Shown here: piece by piece, positions 10,843-20,112 of the stretch
Layout: each line of letters begins with the position of its first letter
Position numbering within the stretch: the stretch's first letter is position 1
NCBI RefSeq assembly: GCF_007655255.1
Contig: NZ_VMYE01000011.1
Location: forward strand, 39,813 to 103,812
Direction of reading: 5' to 3'
Source of the DNA: Extensimonas perlucida
Lineage (GTDB): Bacteria; Pseudomonadota; Gammaproteobacteria; Burkholderiales; Burkholderiaceae_C
DNA: 64,000 nt
Notes under the pieces: generated by a model
The model's input: the letters and a program-made list of their open reading frames with translations, nothing else
Told to the model about the DNA's origin: nothing
The model's database searches: none
Position numbers and translations under genes: made by a program

Positions 10843-12132
10843 ATGCTCGACCTGCTCATCACCCGCGCCAGCCTGCCCGATGGCCGCCGCAACATGTCCA
10901 TCGCCGTGCAAGATGGCCGCATCATCGAAGTCACCGAAGGTCTGCAGGCGCCCGCGCACGAGGCCGTGGATGCCCGCGGCCTGCTGCTCAGCCCGCCCTT
11001 CGTCGATGCGCATTTCCACCTCGACTCGGCCCTGAGCTACGGCCAGCCGCGCGTGAACGAAAGCGGTACGCTGCTCGAAGGCATCGCACTGTGGGGCGAG
11101 CTCAAGCCCACGCTCACGCACGAGGCCATCGTCGAGCGCGCGCTGCGCTATTGCGACTGGGCCGTGGCGCGCGGCCTGCTCGCGATCCGCAGCCACGTGG
11201 ACACGAGCGAGCCGAACCTGCTGCCGGTGCATGCGCTGCTCGACGTGAAGCGGCGCGTGGCGCCCTACCTCGACCTGCAGCTCGTTGCCTTTCCGCAGGA
11301 CGGCGTGCTGCGCAGCCCCGGCGGCCTGGCCAACGTGCGGCGTGCGCTGGAACTGGGCGTGGACGTGGTGGGCGGCATTCCGCACTTCGAGCGCACCATG
11401 GCCGAGGGCGCAGAAAGTGTGCGCATCCTGTGCGAGATCGCAGCCGAAGCGGGCAAGCGCGTGGACATGCACTGCGACGAGAGCGACGACCAGCACTCGC
11501 GCCATGTCGAAACCCTGGCTTTTGAGACGCAGCGCCTGGGCCTGCAGGGGCGCGTGACGGGTTCGCACCTGACGTCCATGCACAGCATGGACAACTACTA
11601 CGTCAGCAAGCTGATTCCGCTGCTGGCCGAGGCGCAGCTCGGCGTGGTCGCGAATCCGCTCATCAACATCACCCTGCAAGGCCGCCACGACAGCTACCCC
11701 AAGCGTCGCGGCATGACGCGCGTGCCCGAGCTGCTCGCGGCGGGCCTCACGGTCGCCTTCGGGCAGGACTGCGTGCTCGACCCCTGGTACGGCCTTGGCA
11801 GCGCCGATATGCTCGAAGTCGCGCACATGGGGCTGCACGTGGCGCAGATGACCAGCCAGAGCGCCATGCGCGCCTGCTTCGAGGCCGTGACCACGCAGCC
11901 CGCGCGGCTGCTGGGGCTGGAGGGCTACGGCCTGCAGCCGGGTTGCCACGCCGACTTCGTGCTGCTGCATGCGCGCGACCCCGCCGAAGCCATCCGATTG
12001 CGCGCAGCGCGCCTCGCGGTGTACCGGCGAGGCAAGCAAATCGCGCAAAGCCCGGCGCCCGTGAGCCAGCTCAGGGTACCGGGCCGCCCAAATGGCGCGG
12101 ATTTTTTGCTGCCGCCTGCAAATTACACATAA
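10843..12132 (+). CDS. codA: CodA-like cytosine deaminase / amidohydrolase
   Basis: A 429-residue metal-dependent amidohydrolase that aligns closely with E. coli cytosine deaminase along its length. Metal ligands are VDAHFHLD (HxH), HCDESDD (His and Glu) and the Asp of FGQDCVLDPWYGLG; the substrate glutamine is in LVAFPQDGV. Where E. coli reads GHDDVFDPW, this protein reads GQDCVLDPW: the catalytic Asp313 is kept, but His312 is Gln and Asp314 is Cys. Position 314 affects substrate preference in the E. coli enzyme, so the substrate may be a different pyrimidine or oxopurine. A 9-bp CACGCCATC tandem precedes the ATG. The genomic context fits cytosine to uracil to UMP. Confidence 0.84.
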   Translation: MLDLLITRASLPDGRRNMSIAVQDGRIIEVTEGLQAPAHEAVDARGLLLSPPFVDAHFHLDSALSYGQPRVNESGTLLEGIALWGELKPTLTHEAIVERALRYCDWAVARGLLAIRSHVDTSEPNLLPVHALLDVKRRVAPYLDLQLVAFPQDGVLRSPGGLANVRRALELGVDVVGGIPHFERTMAEGAESVRILCEIAAEAGKRVDMHCDESDDQHSRHVETLAFETQRLGLQGRVTGSHLTSMHSMDNYYVSKLIPLLAEAQLGVVANPLINITLQGRHDSYPKRRGMTRVPELLAAGLTVAFGQDCVLDPWYGLGSADMLEVAHMGLHVAQMTSQSAMRACFEAVTTQPARLLGLEGYGLQPGCHADFVLLHARDPAEAIRLRAARLAVYRRGKQIAQSPAPVSQLRVPGRPNGADFLLPPANYT

Positions 12133-12180
12133 AAACGGGCTATAGCCTAGGTACAGCAAGCATGTGCTGCTATCAAGATC
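12121..12180. repeat. Short palindromic repeat, copy c, between convergent genes
   Basis: An AT-rich segment spanning the stop of the CodA-like gene and reaching the stop of the facing ferritin-like gene. On the minus strand it reads TTGATAGCAGCACATGCTTG then CTGTACCTAGGCTATAGCCC, a diverged family copy. It contains the hairpin-forming GGGCTATAGCC. Its place between convergent stops would suit a bidirectional terminator, although no clear T-run is present. Confidence 0.5.
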
Positions 12181-13006
12181 AATGCAGCAAAGCCCAGCGC
12201 GCCATGGCGCTCAGGGGCCGCTCCATGCGCTGCTCCAGCCAGGCTGGCAGCTGCAGCGGTTTGATCGCCATGCGCATGGCCATGTCCACCGGGTATTGGG
12301 TGCGCATGAGCGCGAACAGCTGTCGGCTCATGGCGTCGTAGGGCGGCGCGTCGGCGCGGCCGCGAAAGCGCCAGTTCCAGGCATGGCGCAGGGCGATGTC
12401 GGCGTCGCTCTGGCGCAGCTCGGCCGCGCGGCGCCACAGCGTGGCGATGACCTGCGGGCGGCTCAGGTGCTCGCGCTCGCGGTAGCTCAAAAAATAGTGG
12501 TAGAAGTGCTTGTAGTGCTGCACCTCGTCGGTGCGTATGCGCCAGCACAGGTCGCGCAGCACGGGCTCGTCGCTCACGGCGTGCAGCGCCTGGTAGTAAG
12601 TGGTGGTGCCCATCTCGACGATGCAGCGCGCCACCATCTCCTGCCCGCGCGTGGGTTCGAGCTCGTCGGTGGTGCAGAGCTTGGAGTATTCGGCAAAAAA
12701 GTCGGCATAGGCGCCGTCCCAGTCGAAGTCGGGCCAGACCTGTTGCACGTAGGCCTTGAGCGCCCGGCCGTGCTGCAGCTCCTCGGCCATCCAGTGTGCG
12801 TCCAGCCATTCGCCGGCTTCGGCATCGCCGGCAAAATAATCGACGAGGTTCTGTGCATAGACGTCAGCACCGCTTTCGACGAACGAGGCGCTGCATACCA
12901 GCAGAAAAATATCGTCGCGCGCCTGCACCTTCGCGGCGTCCAGGGCAGAAAAGTCCAGCTCTTCCAGACGCCAGCGCAGGTTCGTGCTCGCTTGGTTTTC
13001 GGTCAT
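12179..13006 (-). CDS. Ferritin-like di-iron domain protein
   Basis: A 275-residue helical protein of the ferritin-like superfamily. Two ExxH-type motifs typical of carboxylate-bridged di-iron centres are visible: MAEELQHGRALKAY near residue 75 and RTDEVQHYKHFYHY near residue 160. GQEMVARCIVEMGTTTYY between them provides further acidic residues. It resembles acyl-ACP desaturase and rubrerythrin-like folds, but no specific substrate can be read. The ATG at 13006 was chosen because GGAGAAG lies just upstream and the open frame before it has no conserved sequence. It is divergent from the next plus-strand gene. Confidence 0.75.
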   Translation of the reverse strand: MTENQASTNLRWRLEELDFSALDAAKVQARDDIFLLVCSASFVESGADVYAQNLVDYFAGDAEAGEWLDAHWMAEELQHGRALKAYVQQVWPDFDWDGAYADFFAEYSKLCTTDELEPTRGQEMVARCIVEMGTTTYYQALHAVSDEPVLRDLCWRIRTDEVQHYKHFYHYFLSYREREHLSRPQVIATLWRRAAELRQSDADIALRHAWNWRFRGRADAPPYDAMSRQLFALMRTQYPVDMAMRMAIKPLQLPAWLEQRMERPLSAMARWALLH

Positions 13007-13147
13007 GGTCTGTCTTCTCCTGGTTGCTGAGATGCCTCCTACGATACCAAGAAACCGCGCAAAATTCCCACGCCGTATGCTTTTGGAGCCCATTCTTACA
13101 AGGCTATCCTGCTGCATTTGCACAAGCAGCGCACCCTCCCCGACTCT

Positions 13148-14377
13148 ATGCTCAATCGTCTCTGGCTCGGCTTTTTCCTCACCGCCGCGCTCGCTGCGCT
13201 CGGCCAGTGGCTCGTGGGCGGCCAGCCGCAGGTGTTTGCCGCCATGGTCGAGGCGCTGTTTGCCATGGCCAAGCTCTCGGTCGAGGTGATGCTGCTGCTT
13301 TTTGGCACGCTCACGCTGTGGCTGGGCTTTTTGCGCATCGCCGAGCGCGCGGGGCTGGTCGCGGCGCTCGCGCGCGGGCTTGCGCCGCTGTTTCAGCGCC
13401 TCATGCCCGAAGTGCCGCGCGGGCACCCGGCACTCGGGCTCATCACGCTGAACTTTGCCGCCAACGCACTCGGCCTGGACAACGCCGCCACGCCGATCGG
13501 CCTCAAGGCCATGCGCGAATTGCAAACGCTCAACCCACACCCCGAGAGCGCGAGCAACGCGCAAATCCTGTTCCTCGTGCTCAACGCGTCTTCGCTCACG
13601 CTGCTGCCGGTGACGATTTTCATGTACCGCATGCAGCAGGGCGCGCCCGATCCGGCGCTGGTCTTTCTGCCCATCCTGCTCGCCACCTCGGCCTCGACCC
13701 TGGTGGGCCTGCTCAGTGTCGCCTGGGTGCAGCGCCTGCCCCTGTGGAGCCCCGTGGTGCTGGCCTACCTGCTGCCCGTGGCGCTGGCGCTGGGCGGCTT
13801 CATGGCGCTGCTGGCCACGTTGCCGGCGGCGGCGCTCACGCAGCTGTCGTCACTGCTGGGCAACCTGCTGCTGTTCGGGCTGCTGCTGCTTTTTCTGCTG
13901 CTGGGCGCCTGGCGGCGCGTGCCTGTGTACGAGGCCTTCATCGACGGCGCGCGCGAAGGCTTCGAGGTGGCAAAAAACCTGCTGCCCTACCTCGTGGCCA
14001 TGCTCTGCGCCGTGGGCGTGCTGCGCGCCTCAGGGGCGCTGGACTACCTGCTCGCCGCGATCCGCGTGGCCGTGCAATGGTTCGGCTGGGACACGCGCTT
14101 CGTCGATGCGCTGCCCACGGCGCTGGTCAAGCCTTTTTCGGGCAGCGCCGCGCGCGCCCTCCTGATCGAAACCATGCAGACCCACGGCGTGGACAGCTTT
14201 GCCGCGCTGCTCGCCGCCACGGTGCAGGGCAGCACCGAAACCACCTTCTACGTGCTCGCGGTGTATTTCGGCGCCGTGGGCATACAGCGTGCGCGCCACG
14301 CGGTAGCCTGCGCGCTGCTCGCCGAGCTTGCGGGCGTGCTCGCGGCGATTGCCGTGTGCTATTGGTTTTTTGGCTGA
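13148..14377 (+). CDS. Nucleoside-recognition (Gate) domain membrane protein, SpmA/SpmB-like
   Basis: A 409-residue membrane protein with about ten hydrophobic segments and two Gate-domain halves. Typical motifs are LNFAANALGLDNAATPIGLK near residue 105 and KPFSGSAARALLIE with TVQGSTETTFYVLAVYFGAVG near residues 335-380. Proteins of this kind are related to spore maturation proteins and nucleoside transporters; the role in Gram-negatives is unknown. The ATG at 13148 starts the first transmembrane segment directly; an upstream in-frame ATG 30 bp earlier is less likely. Confidence 0.86.
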   Translation: MLNRLWLGFFLTAALAALGQWLVGGQPQVFAAMVEALFAMAKLSVEVMLLLFGTLTLWLGFLRIAERAGLVAALARGLAPLFQRLMPEVPRGHPALGLITLNFAANALGLDNAATPIGLKAMRELQTLNPHPESASNAQILFLVLNASSLTLLPVTIFMYRMQQGAPDPALVFLPILLATSASTLVGLLSVAWVQRLPLWSPVVLAYLLPVALALGGFMALLATLPAAALTQLSSLLGNLLLFGLLLLFLLLGAWRRVPVYEAFIDGAREGFEVAKNLLPYLVAMLCAVGVLRASGALDYLLAAIRVAVQWFGWDTRFVDALPTALVKPFSGSAARALLIETMQTHGVDSFAALLAATVQGSTETTFYVLAVYFGAVGIQRARHAVACALLAELAGVLAAIAVCYWFFG

Positions 14378-14433
14378 GCCCCTTTTTCTGTGCATTTTCT
14401 GCAGCCTGGGCCGCTCTTTGCTACGCTTTGCAC

Positions 14434-15246
14434 ATGCCCTTGCAACTTCCCTGGCTCGAACCCGAAGACCCGCTGCCGCCCCCCAACCGCGCCTGGGGGC
14501 CGGACACGCCCGCCCCCGGCCTGCTGGCCGCGGGCGGCGCGCTCGATCTCGCGTACCTGCGTGCGGCCTATGCGCAAGGCTGCTTCCCGTGGTTCAGCGC
14601 GGGGCAGTCCATCCTCTGGTGGTCGCCCGATCCGCGCATGGTGCTGCCGGTGGCCGAATTCCGCCTGCACCGCTCGCTGCGCAAAACCTTGCAGCGCTTT
14701 GCCGCCACGCCCGATTGTGAGATTCGCATAGACCACGCCTTTGGCCAAGTCATTCGCGCCTGTGCAAGCACGCCGCGCGCCGGCCAAAACGGCACCTGGA
14801 TCGTCCCCGAAATGGTGCGTGCCTATGAGCGGCTGCACGCGGCCGGCGACGCGCACAGCGTCGAAACCTGGGTCGATGGCAAGCTCGTGGGCGGGCTGTA
14901 TTGTGTGGCGCTGGGGCGCGCGGTGTTCGGCGAATCGATGTTCGCGCACGCCAGCGACGCCTCCAAAATCGCGCTCGCGGCCTTGGTGTGCCTGTGTCGG
15001 CGCGAAGGCGTGGCGCTGATCGACTGCCAGCAAAACACCGCACACCTGGCGTCGCTGGGCGCACGCGAGATTCCACGCACCGACTTCCTGCAGCACATCG
15101 CCACTGCACAGACGCTGCCGCCCCTGCGCTGGCACTTCGACCCGTCGTATTGGGACGGCTTGCTCGCGCACCCGCTGGTGCATTCGACCACCGCGGCCAC
15201 CCCGCCAGCCGCGGCCACAGCTTCCCCCCTGCCGGCCCACGCATGA
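14434..15246 (+). CDS. aat: Leucyl/phenylalanyl-tRNA-protein transferase
   Basis: Adds Leu or Phe to N-terminal Lys/Arg of proteins, making ClpS/ClpAP degrons (N-degron pathway). The 270 residues show family motifs GCFPWFS near residue 49, [31 protein letters not shown], and [17 protein letters not shown] tail of Thr/Ala/Pro residues (about 245-270) is extra compared with E. coli. The stop overlaps the bpt start as ATGA, so both transferases of the pathway are made together. Confidence 0.96.
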   Translation: MPLQLPWLEPEDPLPPPNRAWGPDTPAPGLLAAGGALDLAYLRAAYAQGCFPWFSAGQSILWWSPDPRMVLPVAEFRLHRSLRKTLQRFAATPDCEIRIDHAFGQVIRACASTPRAGQNGTWIVPEMVRAYERLHAAGDAHSVETWVDGKLVGGLYCVALGRAVFGESMFAHASDASKIALAALVCLCRREGVALIDCQQNTAHLASLGAREIPRTDFLQHIATAQTLPPLRWHFDPSYWDGLLAHPLVHSTTAATPPAAATASPLPAHA

Positions 15247-16001
15247 CGCAACTCAACGAACTCCCGCTGCGCGCCCTGCAGTTTTACGCCACGGCCCCCT
15301 ACCCTTGCAGCTACCTGCCTGGGCGGCAGGCGCGCTCGCAGGTTGCCACGCCCAGCCACTTGATTCAGACGGGGCCGTATTCGGCGCTGGTGGCGCAGGG
15401 CTTTCGGCGCAGCGGCATGTTCACCTACCGGCCTTATTGCGACGGCTGCCAGGCCTGCATCCCCTTGCGCGTGCCCGTGGCAGCGTTCCGGCCCGACCGC
15501 AGCCAGCGCCGCGCCGCCGCGCGCCACGCCGACTTGCAGGTGCGCGTGCTGCGTCTGGGTTTCGTGGCCGAGCACTACCAGCTCTACCGCCGCTACCAGA
15601 GCCTGCGCCACCCCGGCGGCGGCATGGACCAGGACAACATCGACCAATACACCCAGTTCCTGCTGCAAAGCCGCGTGAACTCGCGCCTGGTCGAGTTCCG
15701 CGCGCCAGGAACGGGCGGCCAGCCCGGCGCCCTCAAGATGGTGTCCATCCTCGACGTGCTCGACGATGGACTGTCGGCTGTTTATACCTTTTACGAGTCC
15801 GACGCACACAGCAGCTACGGCACTTACAGCGTGTTGTGGCAAGTGCAGGAAGCGCGCCAGCTCGGCCTGCCCTACGTCTATCTGGGCTACTGGATCGCGC
15901 AAAGCCCCAAGATGGCCTACAAGGCGCGCTTTGTGCCGCACGAGGTGCTCGTGGACGGCAAATGGCAATGGCGGGATGCGCCCGAATCCATTCCCGATTG
16001 A
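15243..16001 (+). CDS. bpt: Aspartate/glutamate leucyltransferase (Bpt, arginyltransferase family)
   Basis: Transfers leucine to N-terminal Asp/Glu, the second bacterial N-degron enzyme. The 252 residues start near [20 protein letters not shown]. The conserved cysteine cluster is YCDGCQAC near residue 65. Later motifs are [28 protein letters not shown] and [15 protein letters not shown]. The order aat-bpt with a 4-bp overlap is common in proteobacteria. The gene name follows the leucyltransferase subfamily typical of bacteria; the older name is ate. Confidence 0.95.
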   Translation: MTQLNELPLRALQFYATAPYPCSYLPGRQARSQVATPSHLIQTGPYSALVAQGFRRSGMFTYRPYCDGCQACIPLRVPVAAFRPDRSQRRAAARHADLQVRVLRLGFVAEHYQLYRRYQSLRHPGGGMDQDNIDQYTQFLLQSRVNSRLVEFRAPGTGGQPGALKMVSILDVLDDGLSAVYTFYESDAHSSYGTYSVLWQVQEARQLGLPYVYLGYWIAQSPKMAYKARFVPHEVLVDGKWQWRDAPESIPD

Positions 16002-16054
16002 TGGCAAGACATTTCACAAGATAAGATGCGTGAACATCGTCTAGCGCATGTCCC

Positions 16055-16885
16055 ATGAAGAAAAATCCCCAGGCCACTGCCAGCAAGCCCAGCATCCAGG
16101 TGCTGGAACGCATGTTCACCCTGATCGACGTCCTGGCTTCGCGCGAAGAGCCGATTTCGCTCAAGGAGCTCAGCGAAAAAACCGGCCTGCACCCCTCGAC
16201 CACGCACCGCATCCTGAACGACCTGACGCTGGGCCGCTTCGTCGACAGGCCAGAAACCGGCAGCTATCGCCTGGGCATGCGTCTGCTGGAGTTGGGCAAC
16301 CTCGTCAAAGGCCGCCTCAACGTGCGCGAAGCCGCACTCGCCCCCATGCGCAAGCTGCACAAGCTGATCCAACAGCCCGTGAACCTCAGCGTGCGCCAAG
16401 GCGATGAAATCGTCTATATCGAACGCAGCTACAGCGAACGCTCGGGCATGCAGGTGGTGCGCGCCATAGGCGGCCGGGCGCCGCTGCACCTGACGTCCAC
16501 GGGAAAGCTCTTCCTGGCGTACGACGATGCCCAGCGCGTACGCGCCTACGCCACGCGCACGGGCCTCGCGGGGCACACGCGCAACAGCATCACACAGCTT
16601 GCCACGCTCGAGCGCGAGCTTGCCAAAACACGCCAGTACGGTATCGCGCGCGACAACGAAGAGCTGGAACTGGGTGTGCGCTGCATGGCCGCGGGCGTTT
16701 TCGACGACCAGGGGCAGCTCGTCGCAGGCTTGTCGATCTCCGCACCGGCCGACCGGCTCGACGAAGGCTGGGGCCCCAAACTGCAGGCCACGGCGCAGGA
16801 AATCTCGCTCGCGCTCGGCTACCAGCCTGGCAAGGAAGCCGTCAGCGGTTTGCGCGCGCCCCACGCCACGCAAGGAAAGCGCTGA
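16055..16885 (+). CDS. IclR-family transcriptional regulator
   Basis: A 276-residue regulator. The N-terminal winged helix-turn-helix spans about residues 12-75 (SLKELSEKTGLHPSTTHRIL is the recognition region). The C-terminal IclR effector domain contains LHLTSTGKLFLAY and GLSISAPADRL. Effectors in this family are usually aromatic or small organic acids; no ligand can be inferred. There is no obvious target operon next to it: bpt lies upstream on the same strand and pbpG faces it downstream. It may therefore act on a distant target. Confidence 0.93.
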   Translation: MKKNPQATASKPSIQVLERMFTLIDVLASREEPISLKELSEKTGLHPSTTHRILNDLTLGRFVDRPETGSYRLGMRLLELGNLVKGRLNVREAALAPMRKLHKLIQQPVNLSVRQGDEIVYIERSYSERSGMQVVRAIGGRAPLHLTSTGKLFLAYDDAQRVRAYATRTGLAGHTRNSITQLATLERELAKTRQYGIARDNEELELGVRCMAAGVFDDQGQLVAGLSISAPADRLDEGWGPKLQATAQEISLALGYQPGKEAVSGLRAPHATQGKR

Positions 16886-16983
16886 GAGCTTGCACCCGGG
16901 CCGCTCGCGACGGTTTCCACCCAGGCTCCTAGGCACGCGCTCCCGAACAAAATGGCGCTGAAGTCCTTGCCAAGCTTACGGCT

Positions 16984-18183
16984 TCAGCTATCGCGGGTGG
17001 AGCGCGCTGCGGGCTGTATTTTGGCGCCCACTGCCGGTGCCCCGCCTGCGGCCGAGGCTGATTCGACCCAGTTGCGCACGCGCTGCGCATCGGCGATGCG
17101 GCTGAGCTTGCCCGCCGAGTCTAGGAACACCATGATGAGCCGGCGCCCGGCAATTTTGGTCTGCATCACGAGGCAGCGCCCGGCTTCGGAGATGTAGCCC
17201 GTTTTTTGCAGCCCTATGTCCCAATCGGGGTTTTTGACCAGGCGGTTGGTGTTGTTGTATTGCAGGGTTCTGCGGCCCACCGCGACTTCATAACCTGGCG
17301 ATGTCGAGAGTTCGCGCATCAGGGGCTCGGCGTAGGCAGCGTTCACGAGCACCGCGAGGTCGCGCGCACTTGCCTGGTTGCTGCTCGATAAACCGGTGGG
17401 CTCGACGTAGCGCGTGTTCGTCATGCCCAACTGGCGCGCCTTGGCGTTCATCAGCGCCACAAAGGCATCGAGCCCGCCAGGATAGGTGCGCCCCAGCGCG
17501 TGCGCGGCGCGGTTTTCGCTCGACATCAGCGCAAGATGCAGCATTTCACCGCGCGAAAGCGTGGTGCCCACGGCCAGGCGCGAGTGGCTGCCCTTTTCGG
17601 TGTCCACGTCTTCCTGCGTGATCGTGATGGGCTCGTCGAGCGGCAGGCGTGCCTGCACCACCAGCAGCCCCGTCATGAGCTTGGTCAGCGAGGCAATGGG
17701 CAGCACGGCGCGGTCGTTCTTGCTCAGCAAGACCTCGTGCGTGTCCTGATCGAGCACCAGCGCCACGCTGGACTTCAAGTCCAGCGGATCGTTCACCGCG
17801 TGCAGCCCCGCCGCCGCACCAAACGATTGCCGCTCAGGTGCCGCAGCGACGGCACGCGCCGGCGCCTTGGCGGAGCGCGCCGCGAGCGTGCGCCGCACCC
17901 GCGGCGCGGCAGTGGACTTGCTTACCACCGTGGTTTTGGCAACGGCAGACTTGCGTGCCGCCACCTGCCGGTGGGACTTGCCACCACTCTTGCTGCTCGC
18001 CTTTACGGATTTCGACGCAGCAACTGCGACGTGCTTTTTTGTGGCTGCGGTTTTTTGGCGTGCCGTCGTCGTAGCCGCCTGCACCGCGGGTGCCGACAGC
18101 GCCAGTCCGACCAAGGCGATACCGAAAAAGCGCGCGCAATGGCGGATGAAACGATGCGCTGCAGTTGGGCGACGATGGTGCAT
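16984..18183 (-). CDS. pbpG: D-alanyl-D-alanine endopeptidase (PBP7 type)
   Basis: A 399-residue periplasmic serine peptidase of family S11 that cuts peptidoglycan crosslinks. The active-site motifs are SLTK (in ASLTKLM), SEN (in MSSENRAAHALG) and KTG (in GLQKTGYISEAG). A signal peptide (FFGIALVGLALSAPAVQA) is followed by about 90 residues rich in Lys, Ala, Ser and Arg before the catalytic domain. This basic linker may bind the wall or DNA-like polyanions. The ATG at 18183 has a GGGAGC ribosome site; a start 57 bp further upstream lacks one. Confidence 0.92.
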   Translation of the reverse strand: MHHRRPTAAHRFIRHCARFFGIALVGLALSAPAVQAATTTARQKTAATKKHVAVAASKSVKASSKSGGKSHRQVAARKSAVAKTTVVSKSTAAPRVRRTLAARSAKAPARAVAAAPERQSFGAAAGLHAVNDPLDLKSSVALVLDQDTHEVLLSKNDRAVLPIASLTKLMTGLLVVQARLPLDEPITITQEDVDTEKGSHSRLAVGTTLSRGEMLHLALMSSENRAAHALGRTYPGGLDAFVALMNAKARQLGMTNTRYVEPTGLSSSNQASARDLAVLVNAAYAEPLMRELSTSPGYEVAVGRRTLQYNNTNRLVKNPDWDIGLQKTGYISEAGRCLVMQTKIAGRRLIMVFLDSAGKLSRIADAQRVRNWVESASAAGGAPAVGAKIQPAARSTRDS

Positions 18184-18309
18184 CCAAATGCTCCCGGTGG
18201 TAAAAAATGTCGGTACTTGCAAACCACCCAAAAAAGCCACGCAAAATCAATGCGTTGCATGGCCTTCTCAGAATCGGGATGAATTATAGATGCGCCCTGC
18301 CCGCTTGGT

Positions 18310-19848
18310 TCAGCCTTGCGCCGCCACGCGCTCGGCTTTACTTTGTAACTTGTTCAGCGCGCTCAGATAGGCCTTGGCCGAAGCCACGATGATGTCGGGG
18401 TCGGCACCCACGCCATTGACCACGCGTCCGCTGCTTTGCAGCCGCACCGTCACTTCGCCCTGGCTTTCGGTCGAGCCGCTGATCGCGTTCACCGAATACA
18501 GCACCATCTCGGCGCCGCTGTGCACGATGGATTCGATCGCCTTCAGCGAGGCATCGACGGGGCCGTTGCCGTTCGCCTCGCCCGTCACCTCGACGCCATC
18601 GACCGTGAAGACGATGCGCGCATGCGGCTGCTCGCCGGTTTCGCTCTGCTGGTACAGCGACACGAAGCCGTACTTTTCCTTCTCGCCGCTGAGGTTTTCT
18701 TCGCTCACGAGCGCGAGGATGTCCTCGTCGAAAATCTCGCTCTTGCGGTCGGCCAGCTCCTTGAAGCGCAAGAACGCAGCGTTGATCTCGGCCTCGCTGT
18801 CCAGGCTCACGCCGAGCTCCTGCAGGCGCTGCTTGAAGGCATTGCGGCCCGAGAGTTTGCCCAGTACGATCTTGTTGGCGCTCCAGCCCACGTCCTCGGC
18901 ACGCATGATTTCGTAGGTGTCGCGCGCCTTGAGCACGCCGTCCTGGTGGATGCCGCTCGCGTGCGCAAACGCATTCGCCCCGACCACGGCCTTGTTGGGC
19001 TGCACCACGAAACCCGTGGTTTGGCTCACCATGCGGCTCGCGGCAAGGATGTGGCGCGTGTCTATGCCCACGTCGAGCTGAAAATAATCACGCCGCGTCT
19101 TCACGGCCATCACCACCTCCTCGAGCGAGCAATTGCCCGCGCGCTCACCCAGGCCGTTGATGGTGCACTCGACCTGGCGCGCACCGCCGATATGCACACC
19201 CGCGAGCGAGTTCGCCACCGCCATGCCCAGGTCGTTGTGGCAGTGCACCGACCAGATCGCCTTGTCGCTGTTGGGCACGCGCTCGCGCAAGGTCTTGATG
19301 AAGTGGCCGTACTGTTCGGGCACGGCATAGCCCACGGTGTCAGGGACGTTGATCGTGGTCGCCCCTTCGGCGATCACGGTTTCGATCACGCGGCACAAAA
19401 AGTCGACGTCGCTGCGCGAGCCGTCTTCGGTGCTGAACTCGATGTCGTCGAGCAGATTGCGTGCAAAGCGCACCGATTGCCGCGCCTGCTCGAGCACCTG
19501 CTCGGGCGTCATGCGCAGCTTTTTCTCCATGTGCAGCGGCGAGGTTGCAATGAAAGTGTGGATGCGCGCACGTGCGGCGCCCTTGAGCGCCTCGGCCGCG
19601 CGCGCGATGTCGCGGTCGTTGGCGCGCGAGAGCGAGCAGACCGTGGAATCCTTGATGACCTGGGCGATCGCCTTGACGGCCTCGAAGTCACCGTCCGAAC
19701 TCGCCGCGAAGCCAGCCTCGATCACATCGACCTTCAGGCGCTCGAGCTGGCGCGCGATGCGCAGCTTTTCCTCGCGCGTCATGGAAGCGCCAGGCGACTG
19801 CTCGCCGTCGCGCAAGGTGGTGTCGAAAATGATGAGTTGGTCGGCCAT
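18310..19848 (-). CDS. leuA: 2-isopropylmalate synthase
   Basis: First committed step of leucine synthesis: condenses acetyl-CoA with 2-ketoisovalerate. The 512 residues match the type I enzyme. The catalytic DRE-TIM barrel starts at [15 protein letters not shown] (residues 8-22), and the metal site includes [14 protein letters not shown]. The C-terminal allosteric dimer domain (leucine feedback) contains [17 protein letters not shown]. Upstream lie a leucine-codon leader peptide and a terminator hairpin (listed separately), so expression is very likely controlled by attenuation. GGAG lies 7 bases before the ATG. Confidence 0.97.
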   Translation of the reverse strand: MADQLIIFDTTLRDGEQSPGASMTREEKLRIARQLERLKVDVIEAGFAASSDGDFEAVKAIAQVIKDSTVCSLSRANDRDIARAAEALKGAARARIHTFIATSPLHMEKKLRMTPEQVLEQARQSVRFARNLLDDIEFSTEDGSRSDVDFLCRVIETVIAEGATTINVPDTVGYAVPEQYGHFIKTLRERVPNSDKAIWSVHCHNDLGMAVANSLAGVHIGGARQVECTINGLGERAGNCSLEEVVMAVKTRRDYFQLDVGIDTRHILAASRMVSQTTGFVVQPNKAVVGANAFAHASGIHQDGVLKARDTYEIMRAEDVGWSANKIVLGKLSGRNAFKQRLQELGVSLDSEAEINAAFLRFKELADRKSEIFDEDILALVSEENLSGEKEKYGFVSLYQQSETGEQPHARIVFTVDGVEVTGEANGNGPVDASLKAIESIVHSGAEMVLYSVNAISGSTESQGEVTVRLQSSGRVVNGVGADPDIIVASAKAYLSALNKLQSKAERVAAQG

Positions 19849-19904
19849 GAAATGCTCCTGGTGTCAAAAAACGATGGGATGGATTGGGTTGCGAAATTTT
19901 TGCG

Positions 19905-19944
19905 CGCAAAACAAAAGGCCCGCTGCAGGTGTGCAAACGGGCCT
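19905..19944 (-). terminator. leuA attenuator (intrinsic terminator)
   Basis: On the minus strand AGGCCCG (plus 19938-19944) pairs with CGGGCCT (plus 19916-19922), and an inner TGCA/TGCA stem extends the hairpin around the loop CACC. TTTTGTTTT follows at once. It lies between the leader peptide stop and the leuA start, the position of an attenuator. The segment ACGGGC inside the leader (plus 19981-19986) is perfectly complementary to GCCCGT in the hairpin's first arm (plus 19937-19942), giving the competing antiterminator. Confidence 0.88.
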
Positions 19945-19969
19945 CGTTAGAAAAAGTATGCGCGCGCGC

Positions 19970-20026
19970 CTACTGCCTCCGCCCGTGGTGAGGTAGCAGT
20001 AGAAGGGCTAGCGCAAACTTGCTCAT
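19970..20026 (-). CDS. leuL: Leucine leader peptide of leuA
   Basis: An 18-codon open frame translating to MSKFALALLLLPHHGRRQ and ending in TAG. It contains five Leu codons within six positions (CTA GCC CTT CTA CTG CTA), three of them CTA and one CTT, codons that are rare in the flanking genes. It lies upstream of a strong terminator and of leuA, so ribosome stalling on leucine starvation would control leuA. No strong ribosome site precedes the ATG. A TATGCT -10-like box at plus 20040-20045 would give a very short 5' leader; this promoter guess is weak. The symbol is by analogy. Confidence 0.85.
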   Translation of the reverse strand: MSKFALALLLLPHHGRRQ

Positions 20027-20112
20027 GGGCGTGGAATGTAGCATAGCTTGGGTGATTCCATCTCATTCCATGCTTTGGCCTGGCGGCAAGCCAGTGTTTC
20101 TATTCTTCTCGG

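Noticed and set aside
16886..16983. Terminator between the convergent IclR and pbpG genes
   Set aside because: No convincing hairpin with a T-run on either strand.
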